64,000 bases of DNA from Allosaccharopolyspora coralli (GCF_009664835.1 NZ_CP045929.1:3038001-3102000); one strand, 5' to 3'. Positions 25,472-34,061 are shown, counted from the stretch's first letter. A program made the numbers and translations. Notes: generated by a model from the sequence alone, not told the origin.

Positions 25472-25822
25472 CGCAGGCACCTCCGCACGATCGTCGGTGT
25501 GTCGACCGTAACGGACCGAGGCCGGTCCCTCCGAGTGAAAACGACGAATCGCCCGGCCGACATGTCCGAGCCGGCCCGGAGGAGCCGCCCTTGACCTGCG
25601 TACCCGCGACGACCAGGAGAGTCCGAACCGGTGCAGAACCGTCGGATCCGGTTCGACTACCCTCCCCGGCGCACAGTACGACCGGGAACCGGATCACGGT
25701 CCGGTGACCAAGACGACACCCGGACGTTGCCCGCCTTGTGCGTCACGCAGCGCTGTCGGGGTAGTCAGACAGAGTGACCCGTGTGCGCCATCATGACGGC
25801 GCACGACGAAAGGAGTGTCACC
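25472..25822. other. Intergenic region between divergent CBS and GlsB/YeaQ genes
   Basis: 351 bases without a supportable gene. GTGCGCC-atcatgac-GGCGCAC (25783-25804) is a perfect 7-base-pair hairpin ending about 8 bases before the AAAGGAG ribosome site of the GlsB-like gene, so it would form in its leader and could affect translation. The rest presumably holds the two promoters; I see no clear consensus. Confidence 0.5.
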
Positions 25823-26086
25823 GTGGGTTTCCTCAGTTGGATCGTGTTCGGACTCATCGCGGGCGCCATCGCGAAGTTCATCCTCCCCGGTAAGGACCCG
25901 GGCGGGATCATCGTCACGATCCTCATCGGCATCGCCGGTGGTCTGTTCGGTGGCTGGCTCGGCAGCTCGGTGTTCGGCAGCACCGGTGTCCAGGGCTTCA
26001 GCGTGATGAGCTTCGTGTGGGCGGTGATCGGTTCGCTGATCCTGCTCATCGCCTACCGCCTCCTGTTCAACTCCAAACGCGCATGA
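25823..26086 (+). CDS. GlsB/YeaQ/YmgE family membrane protein
   Basis: 87 residues with three glycine-rich hydrophobic helices: LSWIVFGLIAGAIAKFILPG, IIVTILIGIAGGLFGGWLG and VMSFVWAVIGSLILLIAYRL. The motif GLIAGAIAKFILPGKDPGG is the family signature (transglycosylase-associated protein, stress-linked). GTG at 25823 with AAAGGAG upstream; the earlier in-frame ATG codons lie in the leader hairpin. Confidence 0.88.
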   Translation: MGFLSWIVFGLIAGAIAKFILPGKDPGGIIVTILIGIAGGLFGGWLGSSVFGSTGVQGFSVMSFVWAVIGSLILLIAYRLLFNSKRA

Positions 26087-26129
26087 CAGGGGGGCGCCGG
26101 GTCCTGGGGTCAGCCCGGGACCCGGCGCT

Positions 26130-26340
26130 CAGGGCTGAGCCGTCGCGCGGGTTGTGGGCTGTGGTCAGGCAGACTGCGGCGGAGGGTTTTCCCGCCGCCT
26201 ACGCAGACCGCCCACCCGCGGGTTCTCACCTCGTGGCTGGCGAGGACAGCGTCGACGTGGCGTAGGGCGCTACTCGATGTCGACGATCCCGCAGCCAGCC
26301 GCGAGGTGAGGTTCCGCCACGGAACCATCCACTCACACGG
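26130..26340. repeat. Family 2 intergenic palindromic element, copy d (full length)
   Basis: About 210 bases between convergent genes. CTCACCTCGTGGCTGG (26225-26240) pairs with CCAGCCGCGAGGTGAG (26295-26310) with one G-T type mismatch, enclosing GTCGAC blocks and AGGGCGCTACTCGATG. GGTTCCG-CCA-CGGAACC (26310-26326) forms a perfect terminal hairpin. A further G/C-rich hairpin surrounds GGAGGGTTTTCCCGCC at about 26177. Closely related to 48250-48414 and 24845-25030. Confidence 0.8.
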
Positions 26341-26368
26341 ACCCCGCGCTTCACTCCCCCCGGAAAGC

Positions 26369-27031
26369 TCACGCCATCCCGGAAACTCTCAGGGTCACGT
26401 TGAGCCGGCCTGTTCTCAAACCGAGGCCGGGCTCCGTGCTCTCCGGCAGCGTCCGCGGCACCCCGTGGTAGGCGTATCGACTCGGTCCGCCGAAAACGAA
26501 CAGGTCACCCGAGTGCAGCTGCACGTCCGTGTAGGGCTTGCCGCGGTTGTCGGTGTTGCCGAAACGGAACACGCACGCCGTTCCGAGACTCAACGACACC
26601 ACCGGGGCGTCGCTGCGCTCGTCACGGTCCTGGTGCATTCCCATCCGCGCGGTGCTGTCGTAGTAGTTGATCAGCGCGATGTCCGGACGATGGTCGGTCT
26701 CCGCCCCGTAGGCGGCGGTCACGGCGGCCTGCCCCCAGTCGGCGAGCCACCGCGGAAACGGTGCGACCTCTCGGCCGTCCCCGTCGTCGACGGTGCGCGA
26801 GTACTGGTATGGGTACCAGTGCCAGCCCAGGCACACCGACCGTACGGACATCACTCCCCCGCTCGGAAGCCGCGCGGAACGCAACGCGCCCGGTGGGCGG
26901 GACCACTCACGGCAGGCTTCCAGCAGCTCACGCTGCCGCGTGAGGTCGAGCCAGTCCGGCACGTGGACCGCGCCCGGAGCGACTTCCGAGCGCGGACGTG
27001 GGATCAGTCCCTGCAGACCGGGCCTCCCCAC
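26369..27031 (-). CDS. alkB: AlkB-type 2-oxoglutarate/Fe(II) dioxygenase
   Basis: 220 residues. Removes alkyl groups from damaged bases by oxidative demethylation. The Fe(II) ligands appear in MGMHQDRDE (H-x-D) and the distal histidine in RYAYHGVPR; RLNVTLRV carries the arginine that holds 2-oxoglutarate. GWHWYPYQYSR is the substrate-lid region. The GTG at 27031 lies 2 bases after the TAG of the glycosyltransferase gene upstream, so translation may be coupled; no separate ribosome site is visible and the start is uncertain. Confidence 0.9.
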   Translation of the reverse strand: MGRPGLQGLIPRPRSEVAPGAVHVPDWLDLTRQRELLEACREWSRPPGALRSARLPSGGVMSVRSVCLGWHWYPYQYSRTVDDGDGREVAPFPRWLADWGQAAVTAAYGAETDHRPDIALINYYDSTARMGMHQDRDERSDAPVVSLSLGTACVFRFGNTDNRGKPYTDVQLHSGDLFVFGGPSRYAYHGVPRTLPESTEPGLGLRTGRLNVTLRVSGMA

Positions 27032-27033
27032 CG

Positions 27034-29367
27034 CTATTGGCTGAACCAGTACCCGAAGGTCGTGTAGTCAGGGTACGGGCCGAGAAACTCCTGCATCGGG
27101 CCGAGCTCCACCGTCACCGAGTCTCCGGTGACGAGGTCGCCGGGGATCGTGAACGTCGTTTCCGTCCACCCCTTGTCCTCGGGCGCGAACTGCCACGCCC
27201 CCAGATCGGTGCCGTTGGCGGTGACTCGCACCTCGCGGGAGCCGGTGATCTCGTCCCGGCTCGGTTCGGCGCTGTCCACCCGGGCGGTGATCGTGACCGG
27301 CTTACCCGGTTCCAGGTTCCGTGCGGTCATCGTCTCGCCGCCGATGACGTGCCGTCCGCTGTCGACGACCTCGCGGTCACCCGGGTAGTTGACGGTGCGG
27401 ACGGTCGTCGCCGGCTGGTAGCCACGGTGTGCGGGCACGACCTCGTACTCGTGTGCTTGTTCGTCCGGGAGCGAGGCGACGTTGATGTGATCCTTGATCT
27501 CACCGGGCGGAGCGCCCTCCGCGGGCAGGTCCCCGCTGCCGAGAAGGCTCCAGTCCGCCTCGTAGATCGTGACCGTGTTGCAGAACCTGGCGGCTTGGCA
27601 CGAGAACGCCGCGCCCGGGGTCTGGTACGAGAACTCCGGCGACTTGATGTCGAACACCATGATCGGGTCCTCGCTGAAGAGCCCGCCTTCCGCGAGCCCG
27701 TGCACCGACCAGTTCGGGAACACCGAGAAGTAGTCCGGTCGCCGTTGCTCGGGCAGGGTACGCAGCTGCTCGTACAGACTGCCCGGTCCGTGCACTGTCG
27801 GTTCGGCGAAGCCGTTGGTGCCGAGTCCGATGAGGTCGACGATGTAGTGGTCGGTGAAGTACGCGGCGGCGCCGACGTCGTTGACCGCGACGTTCGACCC
27901 GGGCGGCAGGTGCCCCTGCATCCAGTTGCTGATCGACACCGGCTGGTCCCGGATGCCCGCCGCCTGCTGGCCGTACCGGATTCCCCACGCGGGCAGCTCG
28001 ATCGCGGTGAAGAACACCGCAACAGCCAGCAGTCCGTGCAGCACGAAGCGCCGGGAACGCCGGGTGCTGAACAGCGAGGCGACCGCCGCGACGCCCACCA
28101 CCGCGAGGACCAGGATCAGCGGCAGGAACGGCTGGATGTAGCGCAGGTGATGGGCGTGGGCGTTCTTCAACGTCGAGATCGCCAGCAGCACCAGCAGCAG
28201 ACCGGCGATGACGGCGACGCCGAGGGGGCGCAGCTCACGACGATCCCGCAGCAGATACCAGGTGCCGAGCAGCGCGAGGAACAACGTCCCGGGGAAGACG
28301 TAGTCCTGGTTGTTCAGTCCTCCCAGGACGAACACGAAGTCGCGGAAGTGGGTCAGTGTCTGGTCGAGGATCTCCAGCGGGTAGACGATCGGGTCGTGCA
28401 GCAGGGATTTCGCCTGCATACCGTTGGCCGAGGTCGTGCCGGTGGTGATCCGGTAGAACAGCAGCTGCCCGAGCCCGGCCGCGATCGGCAGCAGGGCCAG
28501 CGCGCAGAACCCGAAGCGTCCGTGCCACCGACCGCTCCCGCCGCGCAGGATCGTCCACACCATCGCCGCGCACAGACACACCGCGAAGATCAGACCTTCC
28601 GGTCTGCTGATCGCCAACAGTGCGGCGACGATCGGGGTGAGCACGAAACGCGCGCTGCGAAACTCGTGCAGGAACGCCAGCACACTGCCCGCGACGAGGG
28701 CCGCGACCAGGCCGACTTCCATGCCGCTCGTGGCTCCCCACAGCAGCGATCCGTTGACGGCGACGAGCACGCCCGCCCATGTGCCGACGGTGCGGCCCAT
28801 CAGCCGCTTGCCGATGAGGTAACTCGCGGCGGCGGTGAAGGCGAAACACAGGGCACCGAAGCCCATCGCGAACGGCAGGAACAGCGAGCCACGCGCACCG
28901 AGCGCGTAGGCGGCCCCCATCAACAGCGAGTAGAGCAGGCTGCTCGCGCCGGCGCTGATCGGGTCGCCGGTGTTGTACTGGAAGAAGTGGCCGAGCCCGT
29001 TCTGCTTGGCGTACTGGAGGTGGATGTAGGCGTCGTCGAGCGGCGGAATGACGTTGCCCTGGTTGTAGGCCAGGCCGACGAACAGGAAGACGCTGCTCAA
29101 CCCGAGCGACAGGCCGCCGATTCCCCAGGTGCGCCGGTCCTTGAGCGGCGGAGGTGCCTCCGCGTTGTCGGCGGATGCCGGTTCCGTGGCAGTGGTGCGC
29201 CACGGCGGTGATTCGGGGCTGATCGGCGTGGCGGTGCCGTCGCGGTGCCCGTCCGCGTGATCCAGGGTGGACAGTTCGTCGTCGTCGGTGCCGTTCACCC
29301 TGTAGTTCGTCACCCAGTGCCTCGCAAGAGCCCGCTCGGCCGGGGATTCGTCGGCCGCCCACCCCAC
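27034..29367 (-). CDS. GT-C type membrane glycosyltransferase-like protein
   Basis: 777 residues. After a charged, probably cytoplasmic N-terminus (about 85 residues) come about 11-12 membrane helices. PPLDDAYIHLQYAKQ contains the paired aspartates that polyprenyl-phosphate-sugar-dependent GT-C enzymes carry in the first outer loop. LKNAHAHHLRYIQPFLPL is a further conserved loop. The C-terminal 280 residues are hydrophilic and beta-rich and would lie outside the membrane. Donor and acceptor unknown. The start at 29367 is provisional; a GTG 18 codons inside has GAGG at good distance. Confidence 0.8.
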   Translation of the reverse strand: MGWAADESPAERALARHWVTNYRVNGTDDDELSTLDHADGHRDGTATPISPESPPWRTTATEPASADNAEAPPPLKDRRTWGIGGLSLGLSSVFLFVGLAYNQGNVIPPLDDAYIHLQYAKQNGLGHFFQYNTGDPISAGASSLLYSLLMGAAYALGARGSLFLPFAMGFGALCFAFTAAASYLIGKRLMGRTVGTWAGVLVAVNGSLLWGATSGMEVGLVAALVAGSVLAFLHEFRSARFVLTPIVAALLAISRPEGLIFAVCLCAAMVWTILRGGSGRWHGRFGFCALALLPIAAGLGQLLFYRITTGTTSANGMQAKSLLHDPIVYPLEILDQTLTHFRDFVFVLGGLNNQDYVFPGTLFLALLGTWYLLRDRRELRPLGVAVIAGLLLVLLAISTLKNAHAHHLRYIQPFLPLILVLAVVGVAAVASLFSTRRSRRFVLHGLLAVAVFFTAIELPAWGIRYGQQAAGIRDQPVSISNWMQGHLPPGSNVAVNDVGAAAYFTDHYIVDLIGLGTNGFAEPTVHGPGSLYEQLRTLPEQRRPDYFSVFPNWSVHGLAEGGLFSEDPIMVFDIKSPEFSYQTPGAAFSCQAARFCNTVTIYEADWSLLGSGDLPAEGAPPGEIKDHINVASLPDEQAHEYEVVPAHRGYQPATTVRTVNYPGDREVVDSGRHVIGGETMTARNLEPGKPVTITARVDSAEPSRDEITGSREVRVTANGTDLGAWQFAPEDKGWTETTFTIPGDLVTGDSVTVELGPMQEFLGPYPDYTTFGYWFSQ

Positions 29368-29417
29368 GTAGTCCGGGTATCACGGCAGCCGCGACTCGGT
29401 GAGGGACTCGTCACCCC

Positions 29418-29446
29418 CCACCCTGGCTCACCGTGACCCAGGGTGG
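29418..29446. terminator. Hairpin upstream of the membrane glycosyltransferase gene
   Basis: CCACCCTGG (29418-29426) and CCAGGGTGG (29438-29446) form a perfect 9-base-pair stem with an 11-base loop. It lies about 50 bases ahead of the glycosyltransferase start and could be a terminator for upstream minus-strand transcription or a leader structure. The remainder of 29368-29571 shows nothing recognisable. Confidence 0.45.
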
Positions 29447-29571
29447 ATCATCGGTCATCTTCCGTGCGACCGCATGATCAACCGACGGAGACGGAGTACC
29501 CGCCACGGCTCACCACACTCATGGGTGAACGGCGACACCGGGCGACCTCGCGCCGAGCCGCCCGGTGCCGG

Positions 29572-29736
29572 TCTCAGAGCGTCCGGGAATTGGCATGTGT
29601 GCCCGTAAGGCACGCCTCCCACGCGTGCAGCCGCAGCACGGTGAAAAGCTCCGGCGTTCCAGTTCGTGCCCCGACACCGCGGGCGAACTGGGGCGGCGGT
29701 ACCGGACCACCCACCCACTCCACAATGCGCACTCAG
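29572..29736. repeat. Family 1 intergenic palindromic element, copy D
   Basis: Left end CTCAGAGCGTCCGGGAATTGG, then GTGCCCGTAAGGCAC, CTCCGGCGTTCCAGTTCGTG, GGGCGAACTGGGGCGGCGGT and ACCGGACCACCCACCCACTC. The right end (minus-strand CTGAGTGCGCATTGTGGA) supplies the TGA stop of the esterase gene at 29733-29735. Unlike other copies it lies between two minus-strand genes rather than convergent ones. Confidence 0.78.
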
Positions 29737-30350
29737 GCCCGGGGCAGCCAGTCGCGTGCCCGGTGCGCGCCGTCCTCGGTGATCTGGTGCCCGCCCGCGT
29801 GCCACGCGGTGTCGACCTCGGCGCCTCGCTGACGGTAGGCCGCGACGAGACTCTGGGCCGCCTGCATCGGTGCCATCGGGTCGCGCTGGCCGTTGGCGAG
29901 CAGGATCCGCGTCGCCGACAGGTCGTGCTGCGGTGGTTCGGGTACGGGCAGCATCGCCGAGAACAACACGGCCTCCTGCAGGGCGTCCGGTCGCAGCAGC
30001 GTCACCGCCGCCGCGATGTTCGCCCCGTTCGAGAAGCCCACGGCCACCATCCGGCGCCCACCGAGGTCGTACTCGTCGCGGGCCGCCACCAGGAAGTCCG
30101 CGAGTTGCTCCGAACGGGCGAGCACGTCCTCGGTGTCGAAGACGCCTTCCCTGAGCCTGCGGAACCACCGCGCGGCTCCGTTCTCGGAGACCGGCCCGAC
30201 GGGCGCGAGCACGCCGGCGTCCGGGCTCAACACCTCGCCGAGTCCGCGCAGGTCGTCGGGCGAGCCGCCGGTGCCGTGCAGGAGCAGCAGCACCGGCGCC
30301 TCGGCCGTGCCCGGGCGGAACGTGTGTCGAAGGTCGGCGGGCGCGCTCAT
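29733..30350 (-). CDS. MhqD-like carboxylesterase
   Basis: 205-residue alpha/beta hydrolase of the phospholipase/carboxylesterase type. LLLHGTGGSPDDL gives the oxyanion loop, AVGFSNGANIAAA the nucleophile serine (G-F-S-N-G), and WHAGGHQI the histidine. MhqD of Bacillus has the same place beside MhqO in quinone-resistance loci. The ATG overlaps the TGA of the dioxygenase gene (ATGA at 30347-30350). Its stop codon lies within a family 1 repeat. Confidence 0.87.
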   Translation of the reverse strand: MSAPADLRHTFRPGTAEAPVLLLLHGTGGSPDDLRGLGEVLSPDAGVLAPVGPVSENGAARWFRRLREGVFDTEDVLARSEQLADFLVAARDEYDLGGRRMVAVGFSNGANIAAAVTLLRPDALQEAVLFSAMLPVPEPPQHDLSATRILLANGQRDPMAPMQAAQSLVAAYRQRGAEVDTAWHAGGHQITEDGAHRARDWLPRA

Positions 30351-31315
30351 GCCGGGCTCTGCTCGGGATTGTTGCCACTCGGCAGGTCCAGCTTCGGCAG
30401 CATCGCCTCGATCGACTCGCGGTCCGGTTCCAGCCACGGCGGCAGCTTGAGCGCGCGGCCCAGTTCGAGCAGTGGCTCGTCTGCGGTGAACCCCGGCTCG
30501 TCGGTGGCGATCTCCAGTAGTGTCCCGCCGGGTTCGCGGAAGTAGATCGAGCGGAAGTACTGCCGATCCAGGATCGACGTGACGTTCACCCCGGCCTCGA
30601 GCAGTTCGCCGCGCCAGTTCGCCTGCGTGGTCTCGTCCGGGGCGCGCCACGCGACGTGGTGGACGGTCCCGGCCGCGACGAGGCCCTGCGCGACGGCGGG
30701 GTCGACGCGGACGTCGACGTAGGTTCCGGGCCCGCCCTCGCCCGCGGCGAAGCGGAACCGATTTCCGTCCTGTGCGGTCGCGGTGAGTCCGAGACCGCTG
30801 AGCATCTCGGCGGTAGCGTCCTCACTGGCCACTGAGAGCTCCACGGAGTGCAACCCCCGGATGCCGTGCTCGGCGGGAACGATGCCGTTGTCCCACGGCT
30901 CCCGCGGGTCTCCCTGCGGATGCGCGACCAAGGACAACGCGAGACCGTCCGGGTCGAGGAAGGTCAGGGCATCCTCACCGTCGCGGTTGCGGACCTCACT
31001 GGTGGTGACCCCGAGATCGCCGAGGTGCTGTTTCCACCAGCCGATCGAGGACTCGGGCACGGAGAACGACGTGGTGGTCGCCTGCCCGGTGCCGCGGCGG
31101 CCCTTGGGAGCGCCTTTCCACGGGAAGAAGGTCAGCAGCGTGCCCGGCTTCCCGCTGCCGTCGCCGTAATAGAGGTGGTAGGTGCCCGGGTCGTCGAAGT
31201 TCACCGTGGACTTCACCAACCGCAGTCCCAGCGTGCGCAGGTAGAAGTCCGCGTTGCGCTGCGGATCCCCCGCGATCGCTGTGACGTGGTGCAGTCCGCT
31301 CGTGGCGATGGTCAT
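30347..31315 (-). CDS. MhqO/MhqA-type VOC ring-cleaving dioxygenase
   Basis: 322 residues with two VOC modules (about 5-145 and 160-310). HHVTAIAGDPQRNADFYLRT carries the first metal histidine, GTVHHVAWRAPDE another, and GTLLEIATDEPGF the metal glutamate. Such proteins act on hydroquinones and protect against quinone electrophiles. Starts after GGGGAGAGCACC. Between wrbA and the esterase gene, with which it overlaps; with the MarR gene nearby this forms a quinone-stress cluster. Confidence 0.88.
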   Translation of the reverse strand: MTIATSGLHHVTAIAGDPQRNADFYLRTLGLRLVKSTVNFDDPGTYHLYYGDGSGKPGTLLTFFPWKGAPKGRRGTGQATTTSFSVPESSIGWWKQHLGDLGVTTSEVRNRDGEDALTFLDPDGLALSLVAHPQGDPREPWDNGIVPAEHGIRGLHSVELSVASEDATAEMLSGLGLTATAQDGNRFRFAAGEGGPGTYVDVRVDPAVAQGLVAAGTVHHVAWRAPDETTQANWRGELLEAGVNVTSILDRQYFRSIYFREPGGTLLEIATDEPGFTADEPLLELGRALKLPPWLEPDRESIEAMLPKLDLPSGNNPEQSPA

Positions 31316-31363
31316 GGTGCTCTCCCCTCCGACCCGGGCATCACCGGATCAGGTTGCGTCGGA

Positions 31364-31975
31364 TCAGGCGGCGTTCTTCAGGGCGGCGGCCACGCGGACC
31401 ACTCGGTGGGCCTGCACACTCGCGGCGGTGCGGGTCTCGTCGCCGATCTTGTTCTGGCCCTGCGCGTCGACGTGGCTGGTTCCGTACGGGTTGCCGTCGA
31501 CGAACTTCGACGGGTCGGTGTAGCCGGGGCTGGCGATGATGCCGCCGAAGTGGTGGATGGTGTTGTAGAGCGCGAGCAACGTGGACTCCTGGCCACCGTG
31601 CTGCGTGGCGCTGGAGGCGAACCCGCTGTAGACCTTGTCGGCCAGCAGACCCTGCTGCCACTGCGGGCCGAGCGTGTCGATGAACTGCTTGAGCTGCGCG
31701 GCGACGTTGCCGTAGCGGGTGGGCGAACCGAAGATCACCGCGTCGGCCCAGACGATGTCGTCGGGCGTCGCCTCCGGCAGCGCCCGCGTGGCCTCGACGT
31801 TCTCCCGCCACGCGGGGTTGGCGTCGATCGCAGCGTCGGGGGCGAGTTCGGCGACCCGGCGCAGCCGAACCTCGGCGCCCGCGGCTTCCGCCTCGGCCGC
31901 GATGATCCTGGCGAGCTCGGTGTTGATCCCGGTCGACGAGTAGTAGACGACGCTGAGCTTGACGGGGGCGGTCAT
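31364..31975 (-). CDS. wrbA: NAD(P)H:quinone oxidoreductase WrbA
   Basis: 203-residue flavodoxin-like enzyme reducing quinones by two electrons. VVYYSSTGINTELARIIA is the FMN phosphate loop, FGSPTRYGNVAAQLKQFID and PQWQQGLLADKVYSGFASSA are WrbA signatures, and the GHYGG-like loop is YNTIHHFGGIIASPGYTD. AGAGGAG precedes the ATG. First gene of the minus-strand quinone cluster, divergent from the MarR gene. Confidence 0.93.
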   Translation of the reverse strand: MTAPVKLSVVYYSSTGINTELARIIAAEAEAAGAEVRLRRVAELAPDAAIDANPAWRENVEATRALPEATPDDIVWADAVIFGSPTRYGNVAAQLKQFIDTLGPQWQQGLLADKVYSGFASSATQHGGQESTLLALYNTIHHFGGIIASPGYTDPSKFVDGNPYGTSHVDAQGQNKIGDETRTAASVQAHRVVRVAAALKNAA

Positions 31976-32055
31976 GGTGGCGCGACTCCTCTGTGCTGGT
32001 CGGGTGCTGCGATGCGTGCCGGTCGTACCGACACCACGAACGCTACGCGGGATTT

Positions 32056-32087
32056 ATCTCGCGCGCAAGATGTTTTCTCGCGAGAGA
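32056..32087. promoter_or_regulatory. Paired operators between wrbA and the MarR gene
   Basis: ATCTCGCGCGCAAGAT (32056-32071) is a palindrome with one mismatched pair, and TTCTCGCGAGAGAA contains the perfect palindrome TCTCGCGAGA (32076-32085). Both share the half-site TCTCGCG and lie side by side in the divergent promoter region, as expected for a MarR dimer controlling both directions. Confidence 0.7.
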
Positions 32088-32129
32088 ATTGCCCGGTAGG
32101 GTGGACGCGACAAGGAGGAAGGACGTGCG

Positions 32130-32678
32130 GTGAACACCGAGACCGAACCGGACACCGGGACCGAAACAACAGTGACGACACAGCGGGAGGAAGCCGACCG
32201 GGCACGGACCACGACAGTGGCACCCGACCCGCACACCGACGACGACGAGATCGTCACGTGGTGGGGCCTGGTCATCGAGGGCTACCACCTCACGCAGGAC
32301 CAGCTCATGCGCGAGATCGACGAACGCGTGGGCCTCGCACCGGGCGCGTTCGACATCCTGCTGCGCCTCGTCCGCTCCCCCGACCACCGGATGCCGATGA
32401 CCCGTCTCGCGCGGGAAGCCGCACTGAGCAGCGGCGGGTTCACCAAGGTCGCCGACCGCCTCTGCCGGGCCGACCTCATCCACAGGCAACGCTGCGACGT
32501 CGACCGGCGCGTGACCTACGCCGTGCTCACCGAACACGGCGTCGGGGTCGCCGACCAGGCGCGACAGGTGTGTGCGGAAGTACTGCGCCGCCGGGTGCTG
32601 GAACCCCTCGGCACGGGCGCCTCCCAGGAACTCGCCGAGGCCATGCGCACCCTGCGCACGGCCAACGGCGAGTCGTGA
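32130..32678 (+). CDS. MarR family regulator
   Basis: 182 residues. The first 40 residues are acidic/Thr-rich and look disordered. The winged helix follows: MPMTRLAREAALSSGGFTKV and ADRLCRADLIHRQRCDVDRR (wing with the conserved DRR). A cysteine in RLCRAD and one in HRQRCDVD could sense quinones by alkylation, as in QsrR/MhqR-type proteins, though this is inference. GTG start with AGGAAGGACGTGCG upstream. Divergent from wrbA. Confidence 0.88.
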   Translation: MNTETEPDTGTETTVTTQREEADRARTTTVAPDPHTDDDEIVTWWGLVIEGYHLTQDQLMREIDERVGLAPGAFDILLRLVRSPDHRMPMTRLAREAALSSGGFTKVADRLCRADLIHRQRCDVDRRVTYAVLTEHGVGVADQARQVCAEVLRRRVLEPLGTGASQELAEAMRTLRTANGES

Positions 32679-32850
32679 ATGCCCGTCTTTGGCCTGGTCC
32701 TGATGGCAGGGCATGGTCTCGCGTGCTCAGCCCGAGCCCGCTGAGAAGCCCCAGCGTTTCAGGCTGTCGCTCGTCAGGCCGCGGGTCGCCGCTGGGACGG
32801 GGCGGTACCGGACCACCTACCCACTACCCAAGATGCCCTCGGAGGGCGCG
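32676..32850. repeat. Family 1 intergenic palindromic element, copy E (diverged)
   Basis: Lies between the convergent MarR and pobA genes. The right half (GACGGGGCGGTACCGGACCA and CCTACCCACTACCCAAGATG) matches the family; the left half has drifted, keeping only the TGA near the end of the MarR gene and GAATGCCCGTC...GGCAGGGCAT pairing. Confidence 0.6.
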
Positions 32851-32855
32851 AGGCA

Positions 32856-34061
32856 TCAGCCGTCGGAGGCGGCTCCCTCGCGGAAGGCATCCAGCGGCAG
32901 GCCCGCGTAGTTCTCGGCGAGTGACTGCGCCGCCGCCCGCGAACGTCCCACGTAGTCGAGGTGCGCGGACTGCAACCGCCGCGTGAACGCGTCGGCCCCC
33001 GGTTCGGTGTGCAGCAGCGTCGTCATGAAGTACGCGAAGTGCTCCCCACGCCACACCCGGCGCAACGCCAGGTCCGAGTAGGCGTCGAGCAACGCGTCGT
33101 TCCCGGCGTTGAACACCTCGGCCAGCGCCTCGGCCAGCAGCGTCACGTCGGAGACCGCGAGGTTGAGGCCCTTCGCCCCGGTCGGCGGCACGATGTGCGC
33201 GGCGTCGCCGGCCAACAGCAGGCGACCGTGCCGCATCGGCTCCGCGACGAAACTGCGCATGGGGGTGACGCTCTTCTCGGTGATCGGGCCGCGCTCGAGC
33301 TTCCAGTCCCCGTTCACCGCGAACCGGGCCTCGAGCTCGTCCCAGATCTGCTCGTCGGTCCAGTCCGCCGCATCCGTGCCCGGCGGCACCTGCAGGTACA
33401 GCCTGCTGACCTCGGAGGAACGCATGCTGTGCAGCGCGAAGCCGCGTTCGTGGCTCGCGTAGATGAGTTCGTCGCACGACGGCGGGACCGAAGCGAGGAT
33501 GCCCAGCCACGCGTACGGGTACGCCCGCTCGTATACCCGCAGCCGCTCCGCCGGGATCGAGGCTCGCGCGACGCCGTGGAAACCGTCGGCGCCGACCACG
33601 TAGTCGGCGTAGAGCGTCGTCTCCACCCCGTCGTGACGGAAGCGGACGCTCGGCTCGTCGGTGTCGGCGCCGTCCACCGACAGGGCCTCGGCCTCGAAGT
33701 ACAGCGCACCGCCCTCCTGCTGACGCAGCGCGATCAGGTCGCGCACGACCTCGGTCTGCGCGTAGACCATCACCGAGCGCCCACCGGTGAGTTCGGCCAT
33801 GTCGATGCGGTGCGCCGTCCGGTCGAAGCGCAGCTCGATGCCGTCGTGCTCCATTCCTTCACGGTCCATGCGCTCACCGGCACCGCAGGCTCGCAGCACG
33901 TCGACCGTGGACTGTTCGAGGATGCCCGCGCGCTGTCTGCGCTCGACATGCTCCCGAGTCCGGGACTCCAGGATCACCGACTCGATGCCCGATCGGTGCA
34001 GCAACCGGGCCAACAGCAATCCCGCCGGGCCCGCGCCGATGATCGCCACTCGGGTTCGCAT
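32856..34061 (-). CDS. pobA: 4-hydroxybenzoate 3-monooxygenase
   Basis: 401-residue flavoprotein converting 4-hydroxybenzoate to protocatechuate. IIGAGPAGLLLARLLHRSGI is the FAD Rossmann motif, RQRAGILEQSTVDVLRACG and GMEHDGIELRFD are PobA signatures, YVVGADGFHGVARASIP the DG motif, and GDAAHIVPPTGAKGLNLAVS the flavin ribityl loop. No ring-cleavage or pobR gene is adjacent. GAGGAG lies 12 bases ahead of the ATG. Confidence 0.93.
   Translation of the reverse strand: MRTRVAIIGAGPAGLLLARLLHRSGIESVILESRTREHVERRQRAGILEQSTVDVLRACGAGERMDREGMEHDGIELRFDRTAHRIDMAELTGGRSVMVYAQTEVVRDLIALRQQEGGALYFEAEALSVDGADTDEPSVRFRHDGVETTLYADYVVGADGFHGVARASIPAERLRVYERAYPYAWLGILASVPPSCDELIYASHERGFALHSMRSSEVSRLYLQVPPGTDAADWTDEQIWDELEARFAVNGDWKLERGPITEKSVTPMRSFVAEPMRHGRLLLAGDAAHIVPPTGAKGLNLAVSDVTLLAEALAEVFNAGNDALLDAYSDLALRRVWRGEHFAYFMTTLLHTEPGADAFTRRLQSAHLDYVGRSRAAAQSLAENYAGLPLDAFREGAASDG

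Noticed and set aside
24625-26328. Minus-strand frames at 24625-25020 and 26110-26328 encode similar peptides (RNLxSRxAAGSSTS...).
   Set aside because: The likeness follows from the shared family 2 DNA repeat. The frames have no ribosome site, and the third copy at 48.3 kb does not keep the frame open with a start.
29387-29571. Plus-strand short frames ahead of repeat D.
   Set aside because: No conserved composition or ribosome site; the region is better described by a hairpin and spacer.
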